From assembly GCA_017990155.1 (NCBI GenBank), contig JAGNOM010000078.1, positions 1-9,581 of the forward strand: 9,581 nucleotides of DNA. Direction: 5' to 3'. This DNA is from Propionivibrio sp. (GTDB lineage: Bacteria > Pseudomonadota > Gammaproteobacteria > Burkholderiales > Rhodocyclaceae). Both the position numbers and the translations under genes were made by a program. Under the pieces are notes generated by a model that did not search any database, was not told where the DNA came from, and was given only the letters and a program-made list of their open reading frames with translations. Below, piece by piece: positions 1 to 7,250 of this stretch (positions within the stretch are counted from its first letter, which is position 1; the number at the start of each line of letters is the position of its first letter).

Positions 1-772
1 CCGTCAGGACGGTGCGGTGCTCGCCTTCGAAAACCGGCGCCTGACACACCGGCAGTTCACGGCCGATCATCATGCGCGCCAAACTGGCCGGTGTTTCGTC
101 GCGCGGAACCGCCGTGCCGGTGACCTTGCCGTGCCGGATGATCGTCGCGTGATCGCAGAGCGACTTGATTTCGTGCAATTTGTGGCTGATGTAGAGAATC
201 GATACGCCTTCGGAAGCCAGCTGCCGCAATGTCTGGAAGAGGCTCTCGACGGCCTGCGGCGTCAGCACCGACGTTGGCTCGTCGAGAATCAGCACCTGCG
301 GCTTTTGCAACAGGCAACGCACGATTTCGACCCGCTGCCGTTCACCAACGGAAAGGCTATGGACCATCCGAGCCGGATCGAGCGGCAGGCCGTAGCGCTC
401 CGAGACTTCCTTGACCCGCACTGAAAGCGCCGGGATATCGAAGCGCTCATCGAGCACCAACGCAATGTTCTCGGCCACCGTCAGCGTCTCGAACAGCGAG
501 AAATGCTGGAAAACCATCCCGATTCCGAGGCGCCGCGCCTGCGCCGGATTGGCAACACTCACCTCGTGGCCGTTCAACAGGATCGTGCCGGCATCGGCCT
601 TGACCGCACCGTAGATGATCTTCATCAGCGTGCTCTTGCCCGCACCGTTCTCGCCGAGAACCGCGTGGATCTCGCCCGGCATCACCGACAGGTTCACCTC
701 CGAACAGGCGACGATGCTGGGGTAACGCTTGGTGATGTTGAGCAGTTCCAAGCGGGGTAATGGGGCAGTCAT
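1..772 (-). CDS. ABC transporter ATP-binding protein, sugar/nucleoside (BMP-associated) type, partial
   Basis: Reading leftward from the ATG at 772-770 gives 257 open codons running off the window edge, so the C-terminal part is missing. The first nucleotide-binding domain is complete: Walker A GENGAGKST (residues 40-48), Q-loop VFQHFSLF (87-94), signature LSVGE (140-144), Walker B LILDEP (161-166) and switch histidine in YISHK (194-198). After about residue 235 the chain enters the linker to an expected second ATPase domain. Two-domain ATPases of this kind (RbsA- and NupO-like) power import of simple sugars or nucleosides with a BMP/periplasmic binding protein and two permeases. The FQHFSLFETLTVAENIAL stretch and degenerate LSVGE signature resemble the BMP-linked nucleoside branch, so a purine or nucleoside substrate is likely but unproven. 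A GGAG ribosome site lies about 7 bases before the start. Permease genes would be expected left of the window. Family certain, substrate inferred. Confidence 0.88.
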   Translation of the reverse strand, partial: MTAPLPRLELLNITKRYPSIVACSEVNLSVMPGEIHAVLGENGAGKSTLMKIIYGAVKADAGTILLNGHEVSVANPAQARRLGIGMVFQHFSLFETLTVAENIALVLDERFDIPALSVRVKEVSERYGLPLDPARMVHSLSVGERQRVEIVRCLLQKPQVLILDEPTSVLTPQAVESLFQTLRQLASEGVSILYISHKLHEIKSLCDHATIIRHGKVTGTAVPRDETPASLARMMIGRELPVCQAPVFEGEHRTVLT

Positions 773-830
773 GCTTGCTCCGGCAGGAAATAAACGAAAT
801 GAGACGGTGCTGAATCTGAAATATGGCGGA

Positions 831-885
831 CGGTCAGTCTGAAGTCGCCCACGATGAGGCGCGAACGCCGCTCGAAAACTGACCG
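831..885. repeat. Inverted repeat in the divergent intergenic region
   Basis: CGGTCAGT at 831-838 is matched perfectly by ACTGACCG at 878-885. Inside the 39-base spacer is a smaller hairpin, GGCG-CGAA-CGCC (858-869). The element lies between the minus-strand ABC ATPase start (772) and the plus-strand lipoyl-domain gene (1005). It could be a two-site operator for a dimeric or tetrameric regulator, or a folded leader RNA of the ABC gene. I recognise no known riboswitch class in it. The rest of 773-1004 shows no convincing gene. Confidence 0.45.
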
Positions 886-943
886 AAAAATCAAAGGCAG
901 AATGATACACGTTTGCTGCCCGGGACTCGACGCAAAACGGCTC

Positions 944-970
944 CGGACAGTTTGGCCCTCAAGATAAAAT
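944..970 (+). promoter_or_regulatory. Candidate promoter of the lipoyl-domain gene (weak)
   Basis: TAAAAT at 965-970 matches the -10 consensus at five of six positions. A poor -35-like CGGACA (944-949) stands only 15 bases away. If used, transcription would begin near 977. That would exclude the upstream in-frame ATG at 969 and leave a leader of about 28 bases before the ATG at 1005. This is pattern matching only. Confidence 0.3.
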
Positions 971-1004
971 GGTCCGTACAATCAATCGCATCCCAGACGC
1001 ACAC

Positions 1005-1280
1005 ATGAGCAAAATCGTCGAAGTCCACCTGCCGAAATACCCTGAATGCTGGTCCAGTTGCGGCAACTGCGGCAGCGGCCTGCTCTCCATCGACGACATT
1101 CTGGTTTTCCCCGGCGACCACGTCGATCGGGACGACACGCTACTGGTGCTGGAGACAGGCAAGGTCGCGCTCGACATTCCCTCGCCGTACAGCGGCACCG
1201 TCGTCGACCTTTTTGTCGCCGTTGGCGACGAAGTCGTGGAACGGCAACTGATCCTCACGCTCGAAGTGCAACAGACCTGA
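1005..1280 (+). CDS. Stand-alone biotinyl/lipoyl-attachment domain protein with a Cys cluster
   Basis: This 91-residue protein is essentially one lipoyl/biotinyl-like beta-barrel domain. The hairpin that presents the modified lysine is clear: LETGKVALDIPSPYSG, with candidate acceptor Lys53. E2 lipoyl domains usually have Asp-Lys at this point; here it is Gly-Lys. The flanks fit the fold: an N-terminal strand (KIVEVHLPKY), a turn 'FPGDHVDRDDTLLVLE' before the lysine, and 'VVDLFVAVGDEVVERQLILTLE' after it. Unusually, the segment after the first strand carries Cys15, Cys19 and Cys22 (ECWSSCGNC), a CX3CX2C pattern not typical of these domains. An in-frame ATG at 969 would add 12 residues. I prefer 1005 because the domain starts there and a -10-like TAAAAT overlaps 969, although neither start has a good ribosome site. 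No catalytic partner or ligase gene is adjacent. Fold confident; role and modification (lipoate or biotin) unknown. Confidence 0.78.
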   Translation: MSKIVEVHLPKYPECWSSCGNCGSGLLSIDDILVFPGDHVDRDDTLLVLETGKVALDIPSPYSGTVVDLFVAVGDEVVERQLILTLEVQQT

Positions 1281-1296
1281 AACCGAGGGTTACAAT
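1267..1296 (+). promoter_or_regulatory. Candidate promoter of the GcvR-like gene (weak)
   Basis: TACAAT at 1291-1296 is a five-of-six match to the -10 element and lies 48 bases upstream of the ATG at 1345. The -35 side is poor (TGCAAC at 1267-1272, 18-base spacing) and overlaps the 3' end of the preceding gene. The gene may be transcribed from here, read through from upstream, or both. Confidence 0.3.
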
Positions 1297-1344
1297 CAAA
1301 ACTCACTCGCGGCCAACACTTAAAAATTCAGTCAGGAGCACGCC

Positions 1345-1890
1345 ATGAACAGCAGCAAAGCCATTTCACTCGTCCTCACCGTCATCGGCGATGATCGTCC
1401 GGGCCTTGTCGAGCAATTGGCGACAGCCATCAGCAAGCATGATGGCAACTGGCTGGAATCTTCAATGGCGCATCTATCGGGGAAATTCGCCGGTATCGTC
1501 TGCATCGGAATTGCCGAAGCGAAGCTTGAGGCGCTCAAGAAGGAACTATCCGCCCTCCCCGGCCTGCGCATCACGGCCGAGGTTGCCGATTCGGGCGAAG
1601 CCCCCGCCGAGAAGCCGACCGGTCGCCGGCTCAAGCTCTCGCTGGTCGGTCACGACCGCATCGGCATCGTGCGCGAAGTGTCGCAGGTGCTTGCCCGCCA
1701 TGCGGTGAATGTGGAAGACCTGAGCACGCATACTGCCAGCGCGCCGATGTCGGCCGCCATCCTGTTCCATGCGACGGCCGACCTCACCGCATCGCCGACG
1801 CTGGATACCCGTGCATTGACCAGCGATCTTGAACAGATTTCCAACGACCTGATGGTCGACATCACGCTCGACGAGACGATTCGCACCTGA
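1345..1890 (+). CDS. GcvR-like double-ACT-domain regulatory protein
   Basis: This 181-residue protein consists of two ACT domains joined by a short Ala/Glu/Pro-rich linker (about residues 82-94). Each opens with the same strand-loop motif: VIGDDRPGLV (13-22) and LVGHDRIGIV (100-109). The Gly-x-Asp-Arg-x-Gly loop is where ACT dimers often bind amino acids. Length and layout match GcvR, the E. coli glycine cleavage repressor (about 190 residues), which lacks a DNA-binding domain and acts by binding the activator GcvA in a glycine-sensitive way. No helix-turn-helix is visible here either. A strong AGGAG site at 1334-1338 precedes the start by 6 bases. The gene follows the lipoyl-domain gene by 64 bases. 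Glycine cleavage uses a lipoylated carrier, so a link is possible, but adjacency is the only support. 'GcvR-like ACT protein' is safer than GcvR itself, because such proteins are broadly distributed and few have been tested. Confidence 0.82.
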   Translation: MNSSKAISLVLTVIGDDRPGLVEQLATAISKHDGNWLESSMAHLSGKFAGIVCIGIAEAKLEALKKELSALPGLRITAEVADSGEAPAEKPTGRRLKLSLVGHDRIGIVREVSQVLARHAVNVEDLSTHTASAPMSAAILFHATADLTASPTLDTRALTSDLEQISNDLMVDITLDETIRT

Positions 1891-1933
1891 GTTCGTCGCC
1901 GCTGCAAAACACCCCAAATCCACTGCGCCAACC

Positions 1934-1952
1934 TGGGGCGAAACATGCCCCA
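1934..1952. repeat. Dyad upstream of the ATP-grasp cluster
   Basis: TGGGGC (1934-1939) and GCCCCA (1947-1952) form a perfect 6-bp inverted repeat around a 7-base loop. It begins 44 bases after the stop of the GcvR-like gene and lacks a following T-tract, so it is a poor intrinsic terminator. It is centred about 117 bases before the predicted sigma-54 start site, which suits an activator site. Both readings remain open. Confidence 0.4.
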
Positions 1953-1965
1953 CGGCGCGTGCATA

Positions 1966-1982
1966 CGCACCGTATTGGTAAC
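1966..1982. promoter_or_regulatory. Possible NtrC-type activator site
   Basis: GCACC at 1967-1971, five bases, then GGT at 1977-1979 follows the spacing of the NtrC consensus (TGCACC-N5-GGTGCA). The left half matches at five of six positions, the right half only at its first three. A second small dyad, TGGT-AAC-ACCA (1976-1986), overlaps it. The site is centred about 86 bases before the predicted start site and about 31 bases (three helical turns) from the dyad centred at 1943. Assignment to NtrC is tentative. Confidence 0.35.
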
Positions 1983-2033
1983 ACCACCCTTCGCGATAAG
2001 CAGATACTCTTTAGCATTCATCAAGTTAGTCAC

Positions 2034-2050
2034 TGGCACAGTTCTCGCAT
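2034..2050 (+). promoter_or_regulatory. Candidate sigma-54 (-24/-12) promoter of the ATP-grasp cluster
   Basis: TGGCACAGTTCTCGCAT matches the sigma-54 consensus TGGCACR-N4-TTGCW with one mismatch (TCGC for TTGC). The invariant GG (2035-2036) and GC (2047-2048) are separated by exactly 10 bases, as required. With the -12 C at 2048, transcription would start near 2060, leaving about 30 bases to the ATG at 2090 with the ribosome site inside. Sigma-54 promoters need an enhancer-binding activator. The dyads at 1934-1986 are at suitable distances. Confidence 0.65.
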
Positions 2051-2089
2051 TGGAGTGCATGTCATTTCAACAAAGTCGAGAAGAAGGCC

Positions 2090-3508
2090 ATGGAAGCCCC
2101 GAATTTTTACAATGAAATGCTCGACGCCGACGGCGCCATTCGGCCGCATTACGAGGCATACGTCCGCTGGCTCAACGACATGCCGCCGGGGAAAATCAAC
2201 GCCAAACGCGCCGAAGCCGATGCCCTGTTTCACCGCGTCGGCATCACCTTTGCCGTGTATGGCGATGAAGGCGGCGCCGAACGGCTGATCCCCTTCGACA
2301 TCATCCCGCGCATCATCCCCGCCGCCGAGTGGCGATTACTCTCAGACGGCCTGCGCCAGCGCGTGCGGGCGCTCAATGCGTTCATCAGCGACATCTACCA
2401 CGGCCAGGACATCCTGCGCGCCGGCGTCATCCCGGAGTCGCACATCCTGAGCAATGCGCAGTACCGGCCCGAGATGCAGAACATCGACGTGCCGGGCGGC
2501 ATCTACGCGCACATCGCCGGCGTCGATATCGTCCGCGCCGGTGCCGGCGAGTTCTACGTGCTGGAGGACAACCTGCGCGTGCCGTCCGGCGTCTCCTACA
2601 TGCTGGAAGACCGGCGCATGATGATGCGCCTCTTCCCAGAGCTCTTTTCGCGCTACAAGGTCGCGCCGGTCGAACACTACCCGGACTTGCTGCTCGATAC
2701 CCTGCGCAGCGTCGCACCGCTCGGCGTTGCCGACCCGACGGTGGTCGTGCTGACACCCGGCGCGTTCAACAGCGCCTACTTCGAACACGCCTTCCTCGCC
2801 CAGCAAATGGGCGTCGAACTCGTTGAAGGCAAGGATCTGTTTGTCGAGGACGAGCAGGTCTTCATGCGCACGACGCAGGGACCGCAGCGCGTCGATGTCA
2901 TCTATCGGCGTATCGACGACGACTTCATCGACCCGCTGGCCTTCAAGCCGCACTCGATGCTCGGCGTCCCCGGCATCCTCTCGGCCTACCGCGCAGGACG
3001 TGTCACGCTGTCCAACGCCATCGGCACGGGCGTCGCCGACGACAAGTCGATCTACCCCTACGTGCCGGACATGATCCGCTTCTACCTTGGCGAAACACCG
3101 TTGCTCAACAACGTGCCAACCTGGCAATGCCGCAAGCCGGAGGATCTGGCGCACGTCCTCGCGCACCTGCCGGAACTCGTCGTCAAGGAAGTGCATGGCG
3201 CCGGCGGCTACGGCATGCTCGTTGGGCCGGCGGCGACGCACGCAGAAGTCGAGGCTTTCCGCGCGCAGTTGATCGCGACACCCGAGCGCTACATCGCGCA
3301 GCCGACGCTCGCCCTGTCCAACTGCCCGACCTTCGTCGATGCCGGCATCGCGCCACGCCACCTCGACCTTCGCCCTTTCATTCTGTCCGGACGCGAGATT
3401 CGTTTCGTTCCCGGCGGCCTGACGCGCGTGGCGTTGAAGGAGGGTTCGCTGGTCGTCAATTCATCGCAAGGTGGCGGCACGAAAGACACCTGGGTTCTGG
3501 AGGAATAA
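2090..3508 (+). CDS. Circularly permuted ATP-grasp type 2 protein (COG2308, DUF404/DUF407)
   Basis: The 472-residue protein is full length for this family. Recognisable conserved blocks in order are: YNEMLDADGAIRPHYEAY near the start; VGITFAVYGDEGGAERLIPFD; IIPAAEW; GGIYAHIAGVDIVR; the acidic EDNLRVPSGVSYML block (159-172); VIYRRIDDDFIDP (271-283); a glycine-rich HGAGGYGML loop (369-377); and the C-terminal RPFILSGREI and SSQGGGTKDTWVL blocks. ATP-grasp enzymes activate a carboxylate as an acyl phosphate and join it to an amine. In this branch the domain order is permuted, and the substrate is unknown to me. Comparative genomics predicts amide or peptide ligation. The start at 2090 is set by the conserved N-terminus; GAAGG sits only 2 bases before it, with GAGAAG 6 bases before. 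It is the first gene of a three-gene unit, and the next start follows its stop by 2 bases. Family certain, activity predicted. Confidence 0.93.
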   Translation: MEAPNFYNEMLDADGAIRPHYEAYVRWLNDMPPGKINAKRAEADALFHRVGITFAVYGDEGGAERLIPFDIIPRIIPAAEWRLLSDGLRQRVRALNAFISDIYHGQDILRAGVIPESHILSNAQYRPEMQNIDVPGGIYAHIAGVDIVRAGAGEFYVLEDNLRVPSGVSYMLEDRRMMMRLFPELFSRYKVAPVEHYPDLLLDTLRSVAPLGVADPTVVVLTPGAFNSAYFEHAFLAQQMGVELVEGKDLFVEDEQVFMRTTQGPQRVDVIYRRIDDDFIDPLAFKPHSMLGVPGILSAYRAGRVTLSNAIGTGVADDKSIYPYVPDMIRFYLGETPLLNNVPTWQCRKPEDLAHVLAHLPELVVKEVHGAGGYGMLVGPAATHAEVEAFRAQLIATPERYIAQPTLALSNCPTFVDAGIAPRHLDLRPFILSGREIRFVPGGLTRVALKEGSLVVNSSQGGGTKDTWVLEE

Positions 3509-3510
3509 TC

Positions 3511-4458
3511 ATGCTCAGCCGCACCGCCGACCACCTTTACTGGATGGCACGCTACATGGAGCGCGCCGAAAACCTGGCGCGCATGCTCGACACCAGCTAC
3601 CGGACTTCGCTGCTTCCGCAGACGGAAGAAGAGACCGCGACCAACTGGGGAAGATTGCTGCAGATCATGGACATCGAGGCACAGTACTTCGCCAAGAACG
3701 CGACGATTTCACCCGAAGCTGTGCTCGACCTGATGGTTTTCGACGCCGACAACCCGTCGAGCATCATCAATTGCCTGCGCGCAATGCGCGACAACGCCCA
3801 CGCCGTACGCGGAACGCTGACCTCCGAACTCTGGGAAACCAGCAACGCGACCTGGCTCTCGGTGCGCGATGATGCGCGTGACGGCGTTCGCGAGCGTGGC
3901 ATCGGCGAGTTCTGCGAGTGGGTCAAATACCGCTCGCACCTCTCGCGCGGCGTCACCGTCGGCACCATGCTGCAGGACGATGCGCTGCGCTTCATGCGCC
4001 TCGGCACCTTCCTCGAGCGCGCCGACAACACGGCGCGTATTCTCGACTCGAAATTCCTGTCGCTCGAACCCGGCGTATCGCTGGCCGAACCGGCCGTCGA
4101 TTACTACCCGTGGAGCGCGCTCCTGCACTCGGTTTCGGCGTTCGAGATGTACCGCAAGGTCTATCGCGATCTCATCACGCCGCAGAAAGTCGCCGAACTG
4201 CTGATCCTGCATCCGGACATGCCACGGTCGCTCGTGCGCTGCCTGACGGAGGTTTTCCACAACCTCCAGGCGGTGTCAAACAGCCGCTCACGCGAAACGG
4301 AACGGATCGCTGGCGAACTCGAAGCCGAGCTTCACTTCGGACGCATCGAGAAGATCGTCGAACGGGGCCTGAACGGCTGGCTTGAGGAATTCCTGCAACG
4401 CCTGTTCCGGCTCGGCGGCCGCATCGCCGACGACTTTCTTGTTCCGGTTTCTGCCTGA
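3511..4458 (+). CDS. Alpha-E domain protein (COG2307, DUF403)
   Basis: The 315-residue, mainly helical protein begins with the family hallmark LSRTADHLYWMARYMERAEN. Further conserved blocks are DNPSSIINCLRAMRDNAHAVR, the repeated ERADNTARILDSKF motif in the middle (a near copy of the N-terminal ERAENLARMLDTSY), and YYPWSALLHSVSAFEMYRK. The two ERA(D/E)N-ARxLD copies suggest an internally duplicated helical bundle. No catalytic motif, signal peptide or membrane segment is evident. Alpha-E proteins occur almost always beside or fused to the circularly permuted ATP-grasp protein and are thought to work with it, as partner or carrier; the mechanism is not known to me. The ATG at 3511 is chosen because GGAGG (3499-3503) overlaps the upstream gene's last codons and the upstream stop lies 2 bases away, implying translational coupling. 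A longer in-frame extension to 3127 overlaps the ATP-grasp gene and lacks family similarity. Confidence 0.93.
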   Translation: MLSRTADHLYWMARYMERAENLARMLDTSYRTSLLPQTEEETATNWGRLLQIMDIEAQYFAKNATISPEAVLDLMVFDADNPSSIINCLRAMRDNAHAVRGTLTSELWETSNATWLSVRDDARDGVRERGIGEFCEWVKYRSHLSRGVTVGTMLQDDALRFMRLGTFLERADNTARILDSKFLSLEPGVSLAEPAVDYYPWSALLHSVSAFEMYRKVYRDLITPQKVAELLILHPDMPRSLVRCLTEVFHNLQAVSNSRSRETERIAGELEAELHFGRIEKIVERGLNGWLEEFLQRLFRLGGRIADDFLVPVSA

Positions 4459-4495
4459 AACTCTTGCTGAATCCACTGTTGAATCGGAGAACGCC

Positions 4496-5320
4496 ATGCG
4501 CCTTCACATCCGCCACGTCACCAACTACCACTACGATGACCCGGTCGCTTATAGCATTCAGCAACTGCGGCTGACGCCGCGTACCGACGCGAATCAGCAT
4601 ATCCTGAAGTGGCAACTCATCACCCCCGGCCATCCGCGTTCACAGACGGATGCTCACGGCAACACGGTTCACACGCTAGTGCTCTCGCAACCGCATCAGG
4701 AAATCTCGCTGGTCGTCGAGGGCGAAGTCGAAACCAGCGACGACATCACCCTGCTGCCGCGCGGCTCCGGCTTGTCGCCCCTGGCCTACGTCGCCGCCTC
4801 GCCGCTCACTGCAAGCGATGAGAAGATCGATGCGCTGGCACACGAGCATCTGCGTACAAACGGTAAGTCCCTGGGACGCGATGCCTTCATGCGCTTGATG
4901 GAAGGCATCCGAGAGAGCATTGCCTACCAACCAGGAATCACCGACGTAACGCACACCGCAGCCGAAGCGCTAAGCCTCGGCCAGGGCGTTTGCCAGGATC
5001 AGGCGCATGTCTTCATCGCCTGCTGCCGCGCCTGTTCGATTCCGGCCCGCTATGTCAGCGGCTACCTGTTGACCGATGACGACCAGGCAGCCAGCCACGC
5101 CTGGGCAGAAGCCTGGCTGGAAGAGGAAGGTGTGTGGATCAGCTGCGATGTGACGCACGGCCGCTTTGCCGATGGTCGCTTCTGCCGCCTCGCCGTGGGC
5201 CGCGACTACCTGGACGCCAGCCCGGTGCGCGGTATGCGTAATGGCGGCAACGGCGAAAAAATGCAGGTCAACGTCGCCGTCACGGATTCACACGAAGCGA
5301 TTTTCGCTGCCCAGCAATGA
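4496..5320 (+). CDS. Transglutaminase-like cysteine peptidase-fold protein (COG1305)
   Basis: The 274-residue protein starts with an N-terminal beta domain (MRLHIRHVTNYHYDDPVAYSIQQLRLTPR, typical of the Bact_transglu_N family) and continues into a transglutaminase/protease core. The catalytic triad is visible: Cys166 in GQGVCQDQAH, His201 in ASHAWAEAW and Asp218 in SCDVTHG. The usual Phe-Asp-Pro-Thr-Asn around the Asp is Cys-Asp-Val-Thr-His here. A GRDYLDASPVRG block follows. Such enzymes use a Cys thiolate to hydrolyse or transfer amide bonds; no signal peptide is seen, so a cytoplasmic role is likely. Together with the two preceding genes this makes the conserved ATP-grasp/alpha-E/transglutaminase trio, in which it may process or transfer what the ligase makes (inference). 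The start at 4496 has GGAG (4486-4489) 6 bases upstream, 37 bases after the previous stop. A longer in-frame ORF from 4382 overlaps the alpha-E gene and precedes the conserved N-terminus. Confidence 0.92.
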   Translation: MRLHIRHVTNYHYDDPVAYSIQQLRLTPRTDANQHILKWQLITPGHPRSQTDAHGNTVHTLVLSQPHQEISLVVEGEVETSDDITLLPRGSGLSPLAYVAASPLTASDEKIDALAHEHLRTNGKSLGRDAFMRLMEGIRESIAYQPGITDVTHTAAEALSLGQGVCQDQAHVFIACCRACSIPARYVSGYLLTDDDQAASHAWAEAWLEEEGVWISCDVTHGRFADGRFCRLAVGRDYLDASPVRGMRNGGNGEKMQVNVAVTDSHEAIFAAQQ

Positions 5321-5324
5321 ATGC

Positions 5325-5348
5325 CGAGCGGGGCCGCCGCCCCACTCG
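5325..5348 (+). terminator. GC-rich hairpin after the ATP-grasp cluster (weak terminator candidate)
   Basis: CGAG (5325-5328) and GGGGC (5330-5334) pair with GCCCC (5339-5343) and CTCG (5345-5348) around a CGCC loop, with one C-A mismatch. It starts 5 bases after the transglutaminase stop. There is no T-tract, so termination by this hairpin alone is doubtful. It may protect the mRNA 3' end or act with Rho. Confidence 0.4.
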
Positions 5349-5395
5349 CCAACACGCTATTCGAACCGGAGAAGCGCCCAAATCGCTAGGGGTCG

Positions 5396-5422
5396 GGTAA
5401 ACTTGCGGTCTTCGCTTTTACC
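5396..5422 (+). repeat. Inverted repeat in the leader of ettA
   Basis: GGTAAA (5396-5401) pairs perfectly with TTTACC (5417-5422), and GCG (5405-5407) with CGC (5413-5415) inside it, giving a bulged hairpin 16 bases before the ettA start. It could be an operator or a leader RNA hairpin. No recognised regulator site was identified. The ribosome site of ettA is weak (CGGAAAA near 5427-5433). Confidence 0.35.
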
Positions 5423-5437
5423 GGTTCGGAAAATCCC

Positions 5438-7102
<1,665 letters not shown>

Positions 7103-7122
7103 CGTTTCCGAAAATCATAGTG

Positions 7123-7159
7123 AAAAAGACCCGCAGATCAGATCTGCGGGTCTTTTTTT
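7123..7159. terminator. Strong intrinsic terminator, probably bidirectional
   Basis: GACCCGCAGATC (7128-7139) and its exact complement (7141-7152) flank a single central A. The stem is flanked by AAAAA (7123-7127) and seven T (7153-7159). On the plus strand it ends ettA 20 bases after the stop. Read on the minus strand it also ends in five T, so it can stop the convergent gene at 7251-7535. Confidence 0.95.
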
Positions 7160-7171
7160 AACTCCCCGAAA

Positions 7172-7201
7172 CCCGGAAAACGCCGGGAATCGGTGGATTC
7201 C
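7172..7201. repeat. Two overlapping hairpins downstream of the minus-strand small gene
   Basis: CCCGG (7172-7176) pairs with CCGGG (7183-7187), and GGAATC (7186-7191) pairs with GATTCC (7196-7201). The two share bases 7186-7187, so they compete. They lie 50-79 bases beyond the stop of the minus-strand gene. Neither has a T-tract. The rest of 7103-7250 shows no gene. Confidence 0.3.
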
Positions 7202-7250
7202 TTGTCTCCAGGCTCACTTCAGTAACGTGGCCGGGAAACCCTATCGGGTG

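Noticed and set aside
17..424. A 135-codon plus-strand open frame at the left edge
   Set aside because: It is antisense to the ABC ATPase, whose Walker A, signature and Walker B motifs read clearly on the minus strand.
2342..3361. A 339-codon open frame on the minus strand inside the ATP-grasp gene
   Set aside because: It is an antisense shadow of a strongly conserved plus-strand gene in GC-rich DNA, its translation is rich in Arg, Asp, His and Val without family motifs, and it has no operon context.
3127..3510. Upstream extension of the alpha-E reading frame
   Set aside because: It overlaps the ATP-grasp gene's conserved C-terminus and reads as low-complexity Arg/Ala sequence. The hallmark N-terminus and GGAGG site fix the start at 3511.
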